Part shown: positions 1 through 7,414 of the stretch, in pieces
Layout: each line of letters starts with the position of its first letter
Position numbering within the stretch: position 1 is the first letter of the stretch
Source: a virus
Strand: one strand, 5' to 3'
Length of the DNA stretch: 20,305 bases
Virus record (IMG/VR): IMGVR_UViG_3300031658_000194
Coordinates: 1 to 20,305 of that record
Made by a program: the position numbers and the translations under genes
Notes under the pieces: model-generated
Database searches by the model: none
Seen by the model: the letters and a program-made list of their open reading frames with translations, nothing else
What the model was told of the DNA's origin: nothing

Positions 1-2254
1 CAAATTCTTCTTCTTGAGGTAAAGTAACATTTGAATATCCGTTACAAACACCTGAAAGACCCCAAGGAACTCGATCTGTTCCTGAGTAAGATGCAAAATT
101 ATTTGGATTAAAGTCCATTTTAAACCCATTAGGTTTAATCTTCATGTATACTCCTGGTATTTCTTTTATTTCACCTTCTGCTGCATCTAAATTACCACTC
201 AACCATCCTTCGTTAGATTTAGCGTCAGTTGACTGATCTACATCTAAAGTGTTTTTTATTTGATAATCTAAAACTTTAACTTTAATTTCTTTAATTAAAG
301 GGCCGTCATCATCAGATTTTACAACTAAATTAGTTCCTATCTCTACTTTATTTATATTGTTACCAGTCATTAAAACCCACCGATAAAGACCATCTTCATA
401 AAAAATAGTGCTATATACATTGTAGTATTGATCTCGGTTTGATTTAATAAAAAATTTATATCTATCAGCCCAGTATGGAGGTAAGTGGTTTAATGTTATT
501 TTAGCTCTGTTAATATCAACAGAATTTTCTATAGGAATAAATACCTCAGAAGAATTATATCCAGAAGTGTTAGATGCAGGTATTATTGAACTATATCTTC
601 CATCTTTATCTAAATAAACTAAACCAAACTCATAACTTCTATTACTCTTTAAAGATAGATTAGAATTTGTTTGCCTAACATAAAACGCTGAATCAGAAGT
701 AAATTTGAAATTTTCTACTGTATTAGTAAAATTAACATCATTAGTATCTCCAGGAGTGTTATCTACTTGATGAGTTATTATAGGAGATTTTAGTGTTATT
801 ACAGTTGATGTTGCTGAAATTACAGAAAACCCTCCATATGTAACTAAACTAGTGTTAGCTGGGCTGGTTGTTGTTACTAATGCAGCAAAATTATTTGTTA
901 AAGCTAATAATAACTCTTCAAAATCAGGAGAGTTAGAAAAATCCAATGCATTTGAATAACTTTCAGTAAGCTCTACAGCATTATCACCAGCAAAAGAACC
1001 ATTAAAATAAAAACTAGGAGATGTTCCTGCTTGATCAGACTCTAATTCAAGGCCAATAAAAACAGAATAACCCTTATTTAAACTGAATGAAGAAAAATCC
1101 ATGTTAAAATTAAGATCACCACTAGTAATTGTAGATGTTCCTTCGTAACCGTCTTGAGCTAGAGAAACTTTTTCAGCAGTATAATCTATCTTTATTTTAT
1201 CTGTATCAGTTATTGTTCTTATTAAATCATATTGTTTCGTAATATTACCAAAAACAATTCTATTCTGTATAAAATCTTGAGCTTTTGCAGTTAAAGGAAC
1301 GTCATCAAATATTCTACCTAACTCGTCATCTGGTAAAGCTCTGTATATTTTCTTATTACTAAATGAATATGTCTTTTCAGTATCATTTAAATATCCTTTT
1401 TCTTTTTTATTTAAGTTTTCTATTACAAAAATTAAACTAGAACTAGGGTTTTTAAAGCAAATCTGGACATCAGTAACTCTTTTATCTCCAGTATTAAATC
1501 CAATTCTGTATGCATTAAATATATTAAGCATGGAATTGTTTTCCATTGTAGAGTAATCTAACTTAAACTTAGTAGATGGAGTAAATTGGTAATCAGTAAA
1601 AGAAGATAAAGCAGAATACTCACCATCTAAATACTTATATCTATAAGAAAAAGCAAAATATTTCTCTTTTACAGCGTTCTCAGTAACCTGGGCTGTAGTA
1701 AATGGAGATACACTAGGTGCTTTTCTAGGTGGTTTTTTATACAAGTTTATATCATCCTCAATAAAGCTATTTGCTCCATAGGTTTTTGCTCTTTCAATAT
1801 TTATACATCTAGGAGGATTTAATCCATCTGTCCATAATAATAAATTTTGATTAGTAGATGTATTGTATATTACATTTGCTCCAGTAACTTTATAATACTC
1901 ATCAAAGCCTATAACTTGATTTACACCTGTTCTAGTGTCTTCGAGTAATGTAGACATTGTCTCTGTCTCTGAATTATATTCATAAACAAAAGAATGATTT
2001 AATGAATTAACAACAAACCAATAAATCTTTTCTCCAACCTCATCAGAAACAGATCCTATACACATAGGATTATTTGACTCAGAAATAAACGTAAGTTTAG
2101 TATTCCCTCTTTCGTTTTCTACTGCACCTGCATCTGAACCAGCGGTATTAACCACTCTGACATTTAAAGCATCTACATATTCCCCTGGAGGAACAAGACG
2201 CTCGTCAAAGTCTTTGTTCATTTTTCCTTTTGAAAAGGTATTTTGTATTTTCAT
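1..2254 (-). CDS. Tail stabilization / muzzle-type protein, 3' end beyond window
   Basis: The frame is open from an ATG at 2254 to the window edge, giving 751 codons with no stop; the C-terminus is missing. Residues 12-31 hold a run containing NKDFDERLVPPGEY, followed near residues 40-52 by SDAGAVENERGN. This pairing is the N-terminal signature I recognise in large phage proteins annotated as tail stabilization protein, corresponding to the muzzle of crAss-like virions. The rest looks beta-rich with many short polar strands, as expected for a beta-propeller-like tail component. It probably sits at the distal end of a short tail. The start is supported by the junction TAATATG, where the stop of the 295-residue gene lies one base before the ATG, suggesting translational coupling. 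The family call rests on the motif; the muzzle role is inferred. Confidence 0.85.
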   Translation of the reverse strand, partial: MKIQNTFSKGKMNKDFDERLVPPGEYVDALNVRVVNTAGSDAGAVENERGNTKLTFISESNNPMCIGSVSDEVGEKIYWFVVNSLNHSFVYEYNSETETMSTLLEDTRTGVNQVIGFDEYYKVTGANVIYNTSTNQNLLLWTDGLNPPRCINIERAKTYGANSFIEDDINLYKKPPRKAPSVSPFTTAQVTENAVKEKYFAFSYRYKYLDGEYSALSSFTDYQFTPSTKFKLDYSTMENNSMLNIFNAYRIGFNTGDKRVTDVQICFKNPSSSLIFVIENLNKKEKGYLNDTEKTYSFSNKKIYRALPDDELGRIFDDVPLTAKAQDFIQNRIVFGNITKQYDLIRTITDTDKIKIDYTAEKVSLAQDGYEGTSTITSGDLNFNMDFSSFSLNKGYSVFIGLELESDQAGTSPSFYFNGSFAGDNAVELTESYSNALDFSNSPDFEELLLALTNNFAALVTTTSPANTSLVTYGGFSVISATSTVITLKSPIITHQVDNTPGDTNDVNFTNTVENFKFTSDSAFYVRQTNSNLSLKSNRSYEFGLVYLDKDGRYSSIIPASNTSGYNSSEVFIPIENSVDINRAKITLNHLPPYWADRYKFFIKSNRDQYYNVYSTIFYEDGLYRWVLMTGNNINKVEIGTNLVVKSDDDGPLIKEIKVKVLDYQIKNTLDVDQSTDAKSNEGWLSGNLDAAEGEIKEIPGVYMKIKPNGFKMDFNPNNFASYSGTDRVPWGLSGVCNGYSNVTLPQEEEF

Positions 2255-2255
2255 A

Positions 2256-3143
2256 TTACTTTATCCACTTATCACGACCTCTCAATATCTGAGTTAATTC
2301 GCTTAGTTTTATTGAATTCAATCTAATTTTAGCATTCCTTAAAGCCGCTGAAGATTGCTTGCTAGTTCTTCTTACAATATATTCCTGAACCCCAAATTTA
2401 GATTTTAATATTATAGCTTGTAAATATTCATACATAAAAGTTTCAGCTAATTTATGAACTTTTATTTCACTATCAGATAATCCATATACTCCATCAGAGA
2501 CATATTGTATAATAATATTTTGTTCTTGCAGGTTTGAGCTGAATAATATCATTCCTGAATTCTTGTCTATAAGGTAGCTTCCGTTGCTATTAGCTGTAGA
2601 ACCATCCATTCCGAATCTTCCTCCACGAGAACTCTTCCCTGAGCTTCCTAAACTGTCTGACCCTTTGTTCTTCCAGTTAGTTTCTATTACTGGAGTTCCG
2701 GTTAATGCATTTCCATTAGCATCTAAAAGAATATTTTTTTGAGCAGTGTTATCTTGTAGGTATGATTTTGTTATTTTGGAATTAAAATTCTGCATTATGT
2801 CATGAGTAAGACCATCATTACCGACATAAGAAACTTTAACTAAACTAACGAAATCGTGTGGTAAATGCATTTGTAAAGTCTGTGGTACTTGAGCTTCAAA
2901 TCCAATAACCTCTCTTAATGCATCATAGTGAATTTCCTGCAAACCTCTTTTTGCATGAAAAACAACTTCATTTCTTTCTACCTTATTAATAACTTTATCA
3001 TCTCCAACATAAGTTAAAAGAAAATTATTTATAATATCCTCTAGTAAAAGGTATTGATATGTACCCCAATTATCATTAGTAGGTTCATTACCACTGTTTT
3101 GGTAATATTGAGATTGAGTTAAGTTTTGTCCAATTATAGGCAT
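2256..3143 (-). CDS. Putative neck connector / ring protein, 295 aa
   Basis: This is probably an adaptor between portal and tail. Residues 34-80 are a helical segment with the pattern NNFLLTYVGD...VFHAKRGLQE, then a strand-rich stretch (LPHDFVSLVKVSYVGNDGL, about 94-112). A Gly/Ser-rich loop follows at 157-188, and a C-terminal helical part rich in Lys and Arg (about 228-295). This layout resembles the ring or tail-tubular proteins encoded next to the stabilization protein in podovirus-like Bacteroidetes phages. It lies between the 247-residue protein (three bases apart, TAGATTATG) and the stabilization protein (one base apart), which fits a neck operon. The neck assignment is position plus remembered resemblance; which ring it forms cannot be decided here. 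Confidence 0.7.
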   Translation of the reverse strand: MPIIGQNLTQSQYYQNSGNEPTNDNWGTYQYLLLEDIINNFLLTYVGDDKVINKVERNEVVFHAKRGLQEIHYDALREVIGFEAQVPQTLQMHLPHDFVSLVKVSYVGNDGLTHDIMQNFNSKITKSYLQDNTAQKNILLDANGNALTGTPVIETNWKNKGSDSLGSSGKSSRGGRFGMDGSTANSNGSYLIDKNSGMILFSSNLQEQNIIIQYVSDGVYGLSDSEIKVHKLAETFMYEYLQAIILKSKFGVQEYIVRRTSKQSSAALRNAKIRLNSIKLSELTQILRGRDKWIK

Positions 3144-3146
3144 AAT

Positions 3147-3890
3147 CTATGTGTTTTGTTTTTGGTATGTCTGACCTTCCATTGCATTAGTTGCTTGTAC
3201 AACATCATTCTCTCTTATACTTAACCCTGCTAATTTACATATTTTTACAACTAAAGAACTTTCATCAGAAGATGGTATTTCAAAGTTAGTTGATGTATCA
3301 GAATTATATACTGGGTCATTATTAATTGTATTATATCCCCAATTAGGATCTAATGGTTTTCTTACATAATTACAAACTAAAGGCGGCTCTGTTCCTTGTG
3401 GAGTAGCTGCTGTATAATATATACTTAAAGGTCTTACAAATAAGTTTGATCCATTTCTTTTATATATTGGATAAGTTATAGAAGGAGCTGTTAAATTACT
3501 TGAAGATAACATATCAAACTTTGAAGTTGGTACTCCCTGAACTATCTTACTTTTGTAAGTTACGTTAATTAATTTATATAAATTTACTGGTAAAATAAAA
3601 TAATCTTCAACACCACCTACAGATGTAGAACTAACATCTGTGTAGTTTAATGTTGAGCTTGTAGTAAATATGTCTATTTTATTTTGTATTTGAGATACTG
3701 TATCTCCATGGCCTATTGCTTTTTTTCTAGCATTTTGAAGCTGCATAGCCTTTGAGTAATCAGAAAAATACTGCTCAAACATCTCTAATTGAGCTTGCTT
3801 TGCAAAATAATTATACTCTAAAGGAGCAATGTACCCTCTATTGTCTTTATTCAAAAGAAACAAGACGGTGTTTCTTACACTGTTAATCAT
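3147..3890 (-). CDS. Putative head-tail connector protein, 247 aa
   Basis: The N-terminus is a helical segment (residues 1-55, SVRNTVLFLLNKDNRGYI then FAKQAQLEMFEQYF) that I recognise from proteins downstream of the capsid gene in Bacteroidetes and other marine podovirus-like phages. The middle (about 70-180) is strand-rich with FILPVNLYKLINVTY and CNYVRKPLDPNWGY, and the C-terminus is a helix (about 210-240, SSLVVKICKLAGLSIREND). There is no signal peptide or membrane segment. It is the first gene after the terminator at 3915-3946 and has its own candidate promoter just upstream, so it probably starts the neck transcription unit. The likely role is a portal-proximal connector; the precise ring is unknown. 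Confidence 0.68.
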   Translation of the reverse strand: MINSVRNTVLFLLNKDNRGYIAPLEYNYFAKQAQLEMFEQYFSDYSKAMQLQNARKKAIGHGDTVSQIQNKIDIFTTSSTLNYTDVSSTSVGGVEDYFILPVNLYKLINVTYKSKIVQGVPTSKFDMLSSSNLTAPSITYPIYKRNGSNLFVRPLSIYYTAATPQGTEPPLVCNYVRKPLDPNWGYNTINNDPVYNSDTSTNFEIPSSDESSLVVKICKLAGLSIRENDVVQATNAMEGQTYQKQNT

Positions 3891-3902
3891 TGGATATATT
3901 TT

Positions 3903-3934
3903 TTACAAAAATACAAAAAAAAAGAGGTCGCAAA
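3903..3934 (-). promoter_or_regulatory. Candidate Bacteroidetes-type promoter for the neck genes
   Basis: On the minus strand TATTTTTG (plus 3906-3913) matches the Bacteroidetes -7 consensus TAnnTTTG. A TTTG (plus 3931-3934) lies 17 bases upstream, inside the usual -33/-7 spacing for Flavobacteriia. The ATG of the 247-residue gene is only 15 bases downstream of the -7 box, so the transcript would be nearly leaderless. The -33 element falls in the loop and stem base of the preceding terminator. The motif match is seen; activity is inferred. Confidence 0.45.
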
Positions 3935-3946
3935 TTGCAACCCCTT
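3915..3946 (-). terminator. Intrinsic terminator after the 258-aa gene
   Basis: Read on the minus strand, AAGGGGTTGC and GCGACCTCTT form a 10-bp stem (two G-T wobbles) around a 5-base loop (plus 3932-3936), followed by about seven further T residues. It lies just downstream of the stop of the 258-residue gene at 3975 and before the 247-residue gene. This is a classic Rho-independent shape. Confidence 0.8.
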
Positions 3947-3974
3947 ATTAACTTTAATAGTAATTAGTTTATTA

Positions 3975-4751
3975 TTATAGACTATTTGTTATTTTTTGCA
4001 AAACATCTAATCCCTCATCTGTTTTAAAGAATAAAGCTAATCCGCTATATACGTTTTCACCATAAGGTACAACTATTACTTTTTGAGTTTTCTTGTCTCC
4101 CCACACAACTGTTCTGTTATCTGTTTTAACATGAAGAATATTCATCTCAACAGCTCTAACTGCTAAGTTTCTTAATTTTAAGTTCTCATCATTTAAAAGA
4201 TCCATGAACTCTTCTGAGTTATTTCCTGCCCAGATAATCATATCTCTCTTAAGTTCTGATGAAGTCATTAAGGATATATTGCTTTTTCCTTTCAAAACAA
4301 CTCTTGCAATTGCTTCAAGGTCATTAATGTCTAGGTCTTTAGCTGCTATTTGAGCATCTAACCTTCCAACCATTACTTGAACTTCTTCATTTGCATCTTT
4401 TTCTTTGTCAAACTCTTCAAATTTAACTCCAAAAGAAGGGTGAATCATTAAAAATTTCTGAAGATTTTGATCTCCAGCATCAACAATTAATTTTCCATCT
4501 GTGAAAACTATTGGTGATAAAGTTACTAATCCATCTTGTTCATCAACAAATGGAGAAATTTGATTTGTAGCCCATCTTAAAGCTCTATTTAATCCACTGT
4601 CATTATATGTAAGTGGTTTAGAACCTGTATGCTTTACAGCGATCATATGTCTTATTGGTGTTCTGTTGCTCGTTAAAACGAAAACCCTTGTCTTAATTTG
4701 TAAGTTAGGGAAAAGGCCAGGATAGCCTGTTTTTGAATTTTTTACTGCCAT
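3975..4751 (-). CDS. Conserved-looking protein of unknown role downstream of capsid gene, 258 aa
   Basis: I do not recognise a characterised function. Residues 1-100 look beta-rich (KTRVFVLTSN, RHMIAVKHTG, LSPIVFTDGKLIV) with a short helix NRALRWATNQISPF. Residues 110-160 are acidic and probably helical (KFEEFDKEKDANEEVQ, IAAKDLDINDLEAIARVVL). Residues 165-200 are helical (SSELKRDMIIWAGN, EEFMDLLND). The last 55 contain a strand pair (NRTVVWGDKKTQKVIVVPYG) and a short helix. There is no membrane segment. The same arrangement appears to me in hypothetical proteins after the major capsid gene in other marine phages. The gene is bracketed by intrinsic terminators on both sides, so its dose is probably set apart from capsid and neck genes. 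A minor head, decoration or vertex protein is possible but unproven. Confidence 0.85.
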   Translation of the reverse strand: MAVKNSKTGYPGLFPNLQIKTRVFVLTSNRTPIRHMIAVKHTGSKPLTYNDSGLNRALRWATNQISPFVDEQDGLVTLSPIVFTDGKLIVDAGDQNLQKFLMIHPSFGVKFEEFDKEKDANEEVQVMVGRLDAQIAAKDLDINDLEAIARVVLKGKSNISLMTSSELKRDMIIWAGNNSEEFMDLLNDENLKLRNLAVRAVEMNILHVKTDNRTVVWGDKKTQKVIVVPYGENVYSGLALFFKTDEGLDVLQKITNSL

Positions 4752-4776
4752 TATATTATAATTTAATTAGATTTAA

Positions 4777-4806
4777 AAAGAGGGTATCGATTAAGACACC
4801 CTCTTT
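4777..4806 (-). terminator. Intrinsic terminator after the major capsid gene
   Basis: The minus strand carries a perfect 9-bp stem, AAAGAGGGT pairing with ACCCTCTTT, around a 12-base loop (plus 4786-4797), ending in a short T run (TTTTT, partly in the stem). It begins 8 bases beyond the capsid stop codon at 4814. A strong terminator here is common for the abundantly expressed capsid transcript. Confidence 0.82.
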
Positions 4807-4813
4807 AAATGTA

Positions 4814-6193
4814 CTAGTTCATTAATATGAAGTTATTAGCTCCCATAACACAAAGTGCTCTTTCTGATAAGAAATGTACTTCCATGTTATCTTTATCTGT
4901 AGTAGATGCTCCACCAGCAGATCCAGTTACCCAAGACTTATACTTTCTGTCTTCAGTAGCAGACTGACGGTAACGAACATGTAAAAATGGTCGTTTAGCG
5001 TTTTGTCCTAATACCTGATCGTAGATAGTAGTTGTCCCAGCAGGAACCATAATTCCGTCAACACCACCAATGTTACCTCTTGTAGTAGCATCGTTTAAGT
5101 ATTTCCAGTCAGACTTATAAAAGTCATATCCAATTCTAAATCCAGTAAATCCTAGATTTAAAGCCATGTCTTCGTCGTTATCAAATAAACCATAAGAACT
5201 TGTAGAAGCTCCAGAGTTGTTTTGATCAGCTAATACTCTATCAATTTTGAAAGAAGTATCTCTGTTTACGAAAAGAACATTTTCTTGAATAGCTCCTTCT
5301 TTATCAAGAACTTTAGCGAAAGCCTCAAGATCATCTCTATCCGTGATATCTCCAGATGAAGTGTTTCCTCCATTTTCGATTTCATAGAAAAGACCTTTTG
5401 TACCTTTGTAACCTGCAGTTAAAGCAGCAGAAGACGCGACAGCTGGTTCTCCTTCTACCATTGAAGTTTCAAGGTAGTCTTCGAATCTTAATCTCGTTTC
5501 GTGCTCAGACTTCAAGTACCATAAGTAACCAGAAGCTCCGTTTTCAGTAGTTACTTCTACCCAACCAACATGTGCCATCTCAGATCCAGATACTTCGTAT
5601 TTGTCTTTGATGATAATAGGGTTGTTCTCTTTAGCTTCCATACTAGCTTGTAAAGATCCAGACATTCCATTTGTTCCTTTTTTAAATTCAGAACCGAATA
5701 CAAAGATTTTTACAGCATCAGAAGCAGAAAAAGATCCTGCTCCAGTAACCATATCAGCGTGTGAGTAAGGTGCTACTTCGATAGAATCAGCTGCGCTAGC
5801 ATCTGTTACTAAAGCTTTAATTTGTACAGTAGCAGCTGCGTTAGAAACAATAATCGTTTGATTAGTTCTAAAGTCATGCCCTGTAGCAGCGATAGTATTA
5901 CCATCTGTAATAACCCCTGCAGCTTGTACGTGTAACCTTCCTTGCTCAGTCCACTTAATTAAGTCAGAGCTAGATGGAAGTTCAGCTCCAACTAATCTTA
6001 AGAAAGACGCGATAGATCTGTTTCCATATTTTTCAAATTCTTTCTCATACAAATCTGGTAAATGTTGTTGTGCGAAAGTATAGTCAGCGTTACTAAGGTA
6101 GTTAGCATTTTGTAACCCCTTACTTGGCGCTGGCGTAAGAGCTGTAGAACCTGCGATAGTTCCTGCTCCTCCGAATGTAATTGCTTGTGCCAT
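4814..6193 (-). CDS. Major capsid protein (HK97-fold), 459 aa
   Basis: This protein should form the icosahedral shell. It follows terminase, portal and an acidic scaffold-like gene, the standard place for the capsid gene, and has the usual length. Residues 35-90 contain a helical N-arm (NADYTFAQQHLPDLYEKEFEKYG) and a segment LPSSSDLIKWTEQGRLHV that I recognise from capsid proteins of crAss-like and related marine podovirus-like phages. The end (about 440-456, HFLSERALCVMGANNFI) is also typical. Residues 100-165 look like a beta-rich insertion. The middle has a probable P-domain region (about 290-360). Codon choice is somewhat more GC-ending than in neighbours, as expected for high expression. 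The ATG follows an almost pure A/T leader without Shine-Dalgarno, and an intrinsic terminator lies just downstream. The fold is inferred from family and position. Confidence 0.9.
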   Translation of the reverse strand: MAQAITFGGAGTIAGSTALTPAPSKGLQNANYLSNADYTFAQQHLPDLYEKEFEKYGNRSIASFLRLVGAELPSSSDLIKWTEQGRLHVQAAGVITDGNTIAATGHDFRTNQTIIVSNAAATVQIKALVTDASAADSIEVAPYSHADMVTGAGSFSASDAVKIFVFGSEFKKGTNGMSGSLQASMEAKENNPIIIKDKYEVSGSEMAHVGWVEVTTENGASGYLWYLKSEHETRLRFEDYLETSMVEGEPAVASSAALTAGYKGTKGLFYEIENGGNTSSGDITDRDDLEAFAKVLDKEGAIQENVLFVNRDTSFKIDRVLADQNNSGASTSSYGLFDNDEDMALNLGFTGFRIGYDFYKSDWKYLNDATTRGNIGGVDGIMVPAGTTTIYDQVLGQNAKRPFLHVRYRQSATEDRKYKSWVTGSAGGASTTDKDNMEVHFLSERALCVMGANNFILMN

Positions 6194-6215
6194 TTTTTAA
6201 TTTTTTTTAAATAGT

Positions 6216-7373
6216 TTAACGTTTTTTAATTTTTAGTCCTGAACTAAAGTCTCCGGCATCTTGTAACACTTTAAACTTAGTCCCAACTGTTGATGAATCT
6301 ACTTTACTTCTGACGTCCATATTTATATTTTTCCCGTCTTGTACAACTTCATTTACTGCATCGGATTTACCCTGCTCGTAAAAGAATTTTGCATACTTTT
6401 CAGGATCCATAGCCATATCCATAGCTTTATGGTAATCAGCAGCATTATTCAAAGATCCTTTATCATCAATATGCTTTGAAATAAAATTGTTAAGGTTACT
6501 ATTCTTCTCCATAACTCCTTTAGGGTCTTTGGGATTAAAAACAACTTTCTTTTCTCCTACGTTAAATTCAAAACCTTTGAATTCGTTATTGAATAGTTTT
6601 TGTGTTTTTTTGTCAAAGACAACACGTTGATTATCTTGAATCTCTTTGTTTTTTTTAGATTCCTCTTGGTACTTATTGTAATTACTAAATGCATCTTTAT
6701 ATTCTTGTGGCACATTCTCATCACTTGACTCAAGTGGAGATTTGTATTTTTCCTTCAGATTATTAAAATATTCTTTAGCTTTAAATAATTCTTTTTTCTT
6801 TTCAAGTTCTTTTACTTTCTTCTGAGATTCAGTATCAACAGAATCATTAGAATTAAACTTCTCTTCTATTAAAAAAGATACATCCTCATCGTTAAGACCT
6901 GGATTCGTTTCTTTATAATATTGAACAAGAAGATCATTTTGATTTGATTCATCAAAATCTTGCTGTAACTTCATATAATCTTTTAAACCTCTTTTGGTTT
7001 CTTTCTTATACTCAAGATACTTCTCAATCTCTTCAGGTAGTTCCTGAACTTTACTTTTTTCTTTATTTGAAAGAACGTCTTCTAAAGAATCTATATCCAA
7101 CTCATACTTATCAGTTAAATATGAACTTAATATTTCCTCTTTAGTTAGTTTTTTTTCTTCTTTTTTATCAGAAGATTCTTCTTTTTTTTCTTCAGCTTCA
7201 GGAACTTTTTCTTCTTTATTATCCTTTGTTTCTTCTTCTGGTTTTTCTTCTTCTTCCTTTTTCTCTTCTAAAGGTTTAGAAAAATCAACCTTAAAATCAA
7301 CATCTACTGATTGGTCTGTACTGGTATCAACCCCCTTATTGGTTAGGTCTACCTTTATTGTGTTATCACTCAT
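6216..7373 (-). CDS. Putative capsid scaffolding protein, 385 aa
   Basis: The protein is very hydrophilic. Residues 30-80 are almost entirely Glu and Lys, residues 85-140 and 185-255 are Lys/Glu-rich probable coiled coils (for example VKELEKKKELFKAKEYF), and the C-terminus is basic (LKIKKR). It has no Cys, signal peptide or membrane segment. An acidic, helical protein with a basic tail between portal and capsid genes is the usual profile of a scaffold that binds the inner capsid surface and leaves or is degraded during packaging. No protease gene is visible, so its fate is unknown. The gene begins 41 bases after the portal stop, with a TATTTTTGTAA box in the gap that may be a promoter for scaffold and capsid. 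Function is inferred from composition and position; an internal virion protein is the alternative. Confidence 0.7.
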   Translation of the reverse strand: MSDNTIKVDLTNKGVDTSTDQSVDVDFKVDFSKPLEEKKEEEEKPEEETKDNKEEKVPEAEEKKEESSDKKEEKKLTKEEILSSYLTDKYELDIDSLEDVLSNKEKSKVQELPEEIEKYLEYKKETKRGLKDYMKLQQDFDESNQNDLLVQYYKETNPGLNDEDVSFLIEEKFNSNDSVDTESQKKVKELEKKKELFKAKEYFNNLKEKYKSPLESSDENVPQEYKDAFSNYNKYQEESKKNKEIQDNQRVVFDKKTQKLFNNEFKGFEFNVGEKKVVFNPKDPKGVMEKNSNLNNFISKHIDDKGSLNNAADYHKAMDMAMDPEKYAKFFYEQGKSDAVNEVVQDGKNINMDVRSKVDSSTVGTKFKVLQDAGDFSSGLKIKKR

Positions 7374-7396
7374 ATTATATTAAATTAAATTTTACG

Positions 7397-7407
7397 TTAC
7401 AAAAATA
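7397..7407 (-). promoter_or_regulatory. Candidate -7 promoter element before scaffold and capsid genes
   Basis: The minus strand reads TATTTTTGTAA in the gap between portal and scaffold genes, matching TAnnTTTG and identical over 11 bases to the element upstream of the 247-residue gene. I could not find a well-placed TTG -33 element (the nearest is about 10 bases away), so this is weaker than the other site. A promoter here would raise scaffold and capsid output over portal. Confidence 0.35.
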
Positions 7408-7414
7408 AACTAAA

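Noticed and set aside
5356-5550. Plus-strand frame of 64 codons opposite the capsid gene
   Set aside because: It lies fully inside the capsid gene, has low-complexity Leu/Phe/Gln content typical of an antisense shadow, and no start signal; no plus-strand gene is supported anywhere in the window.
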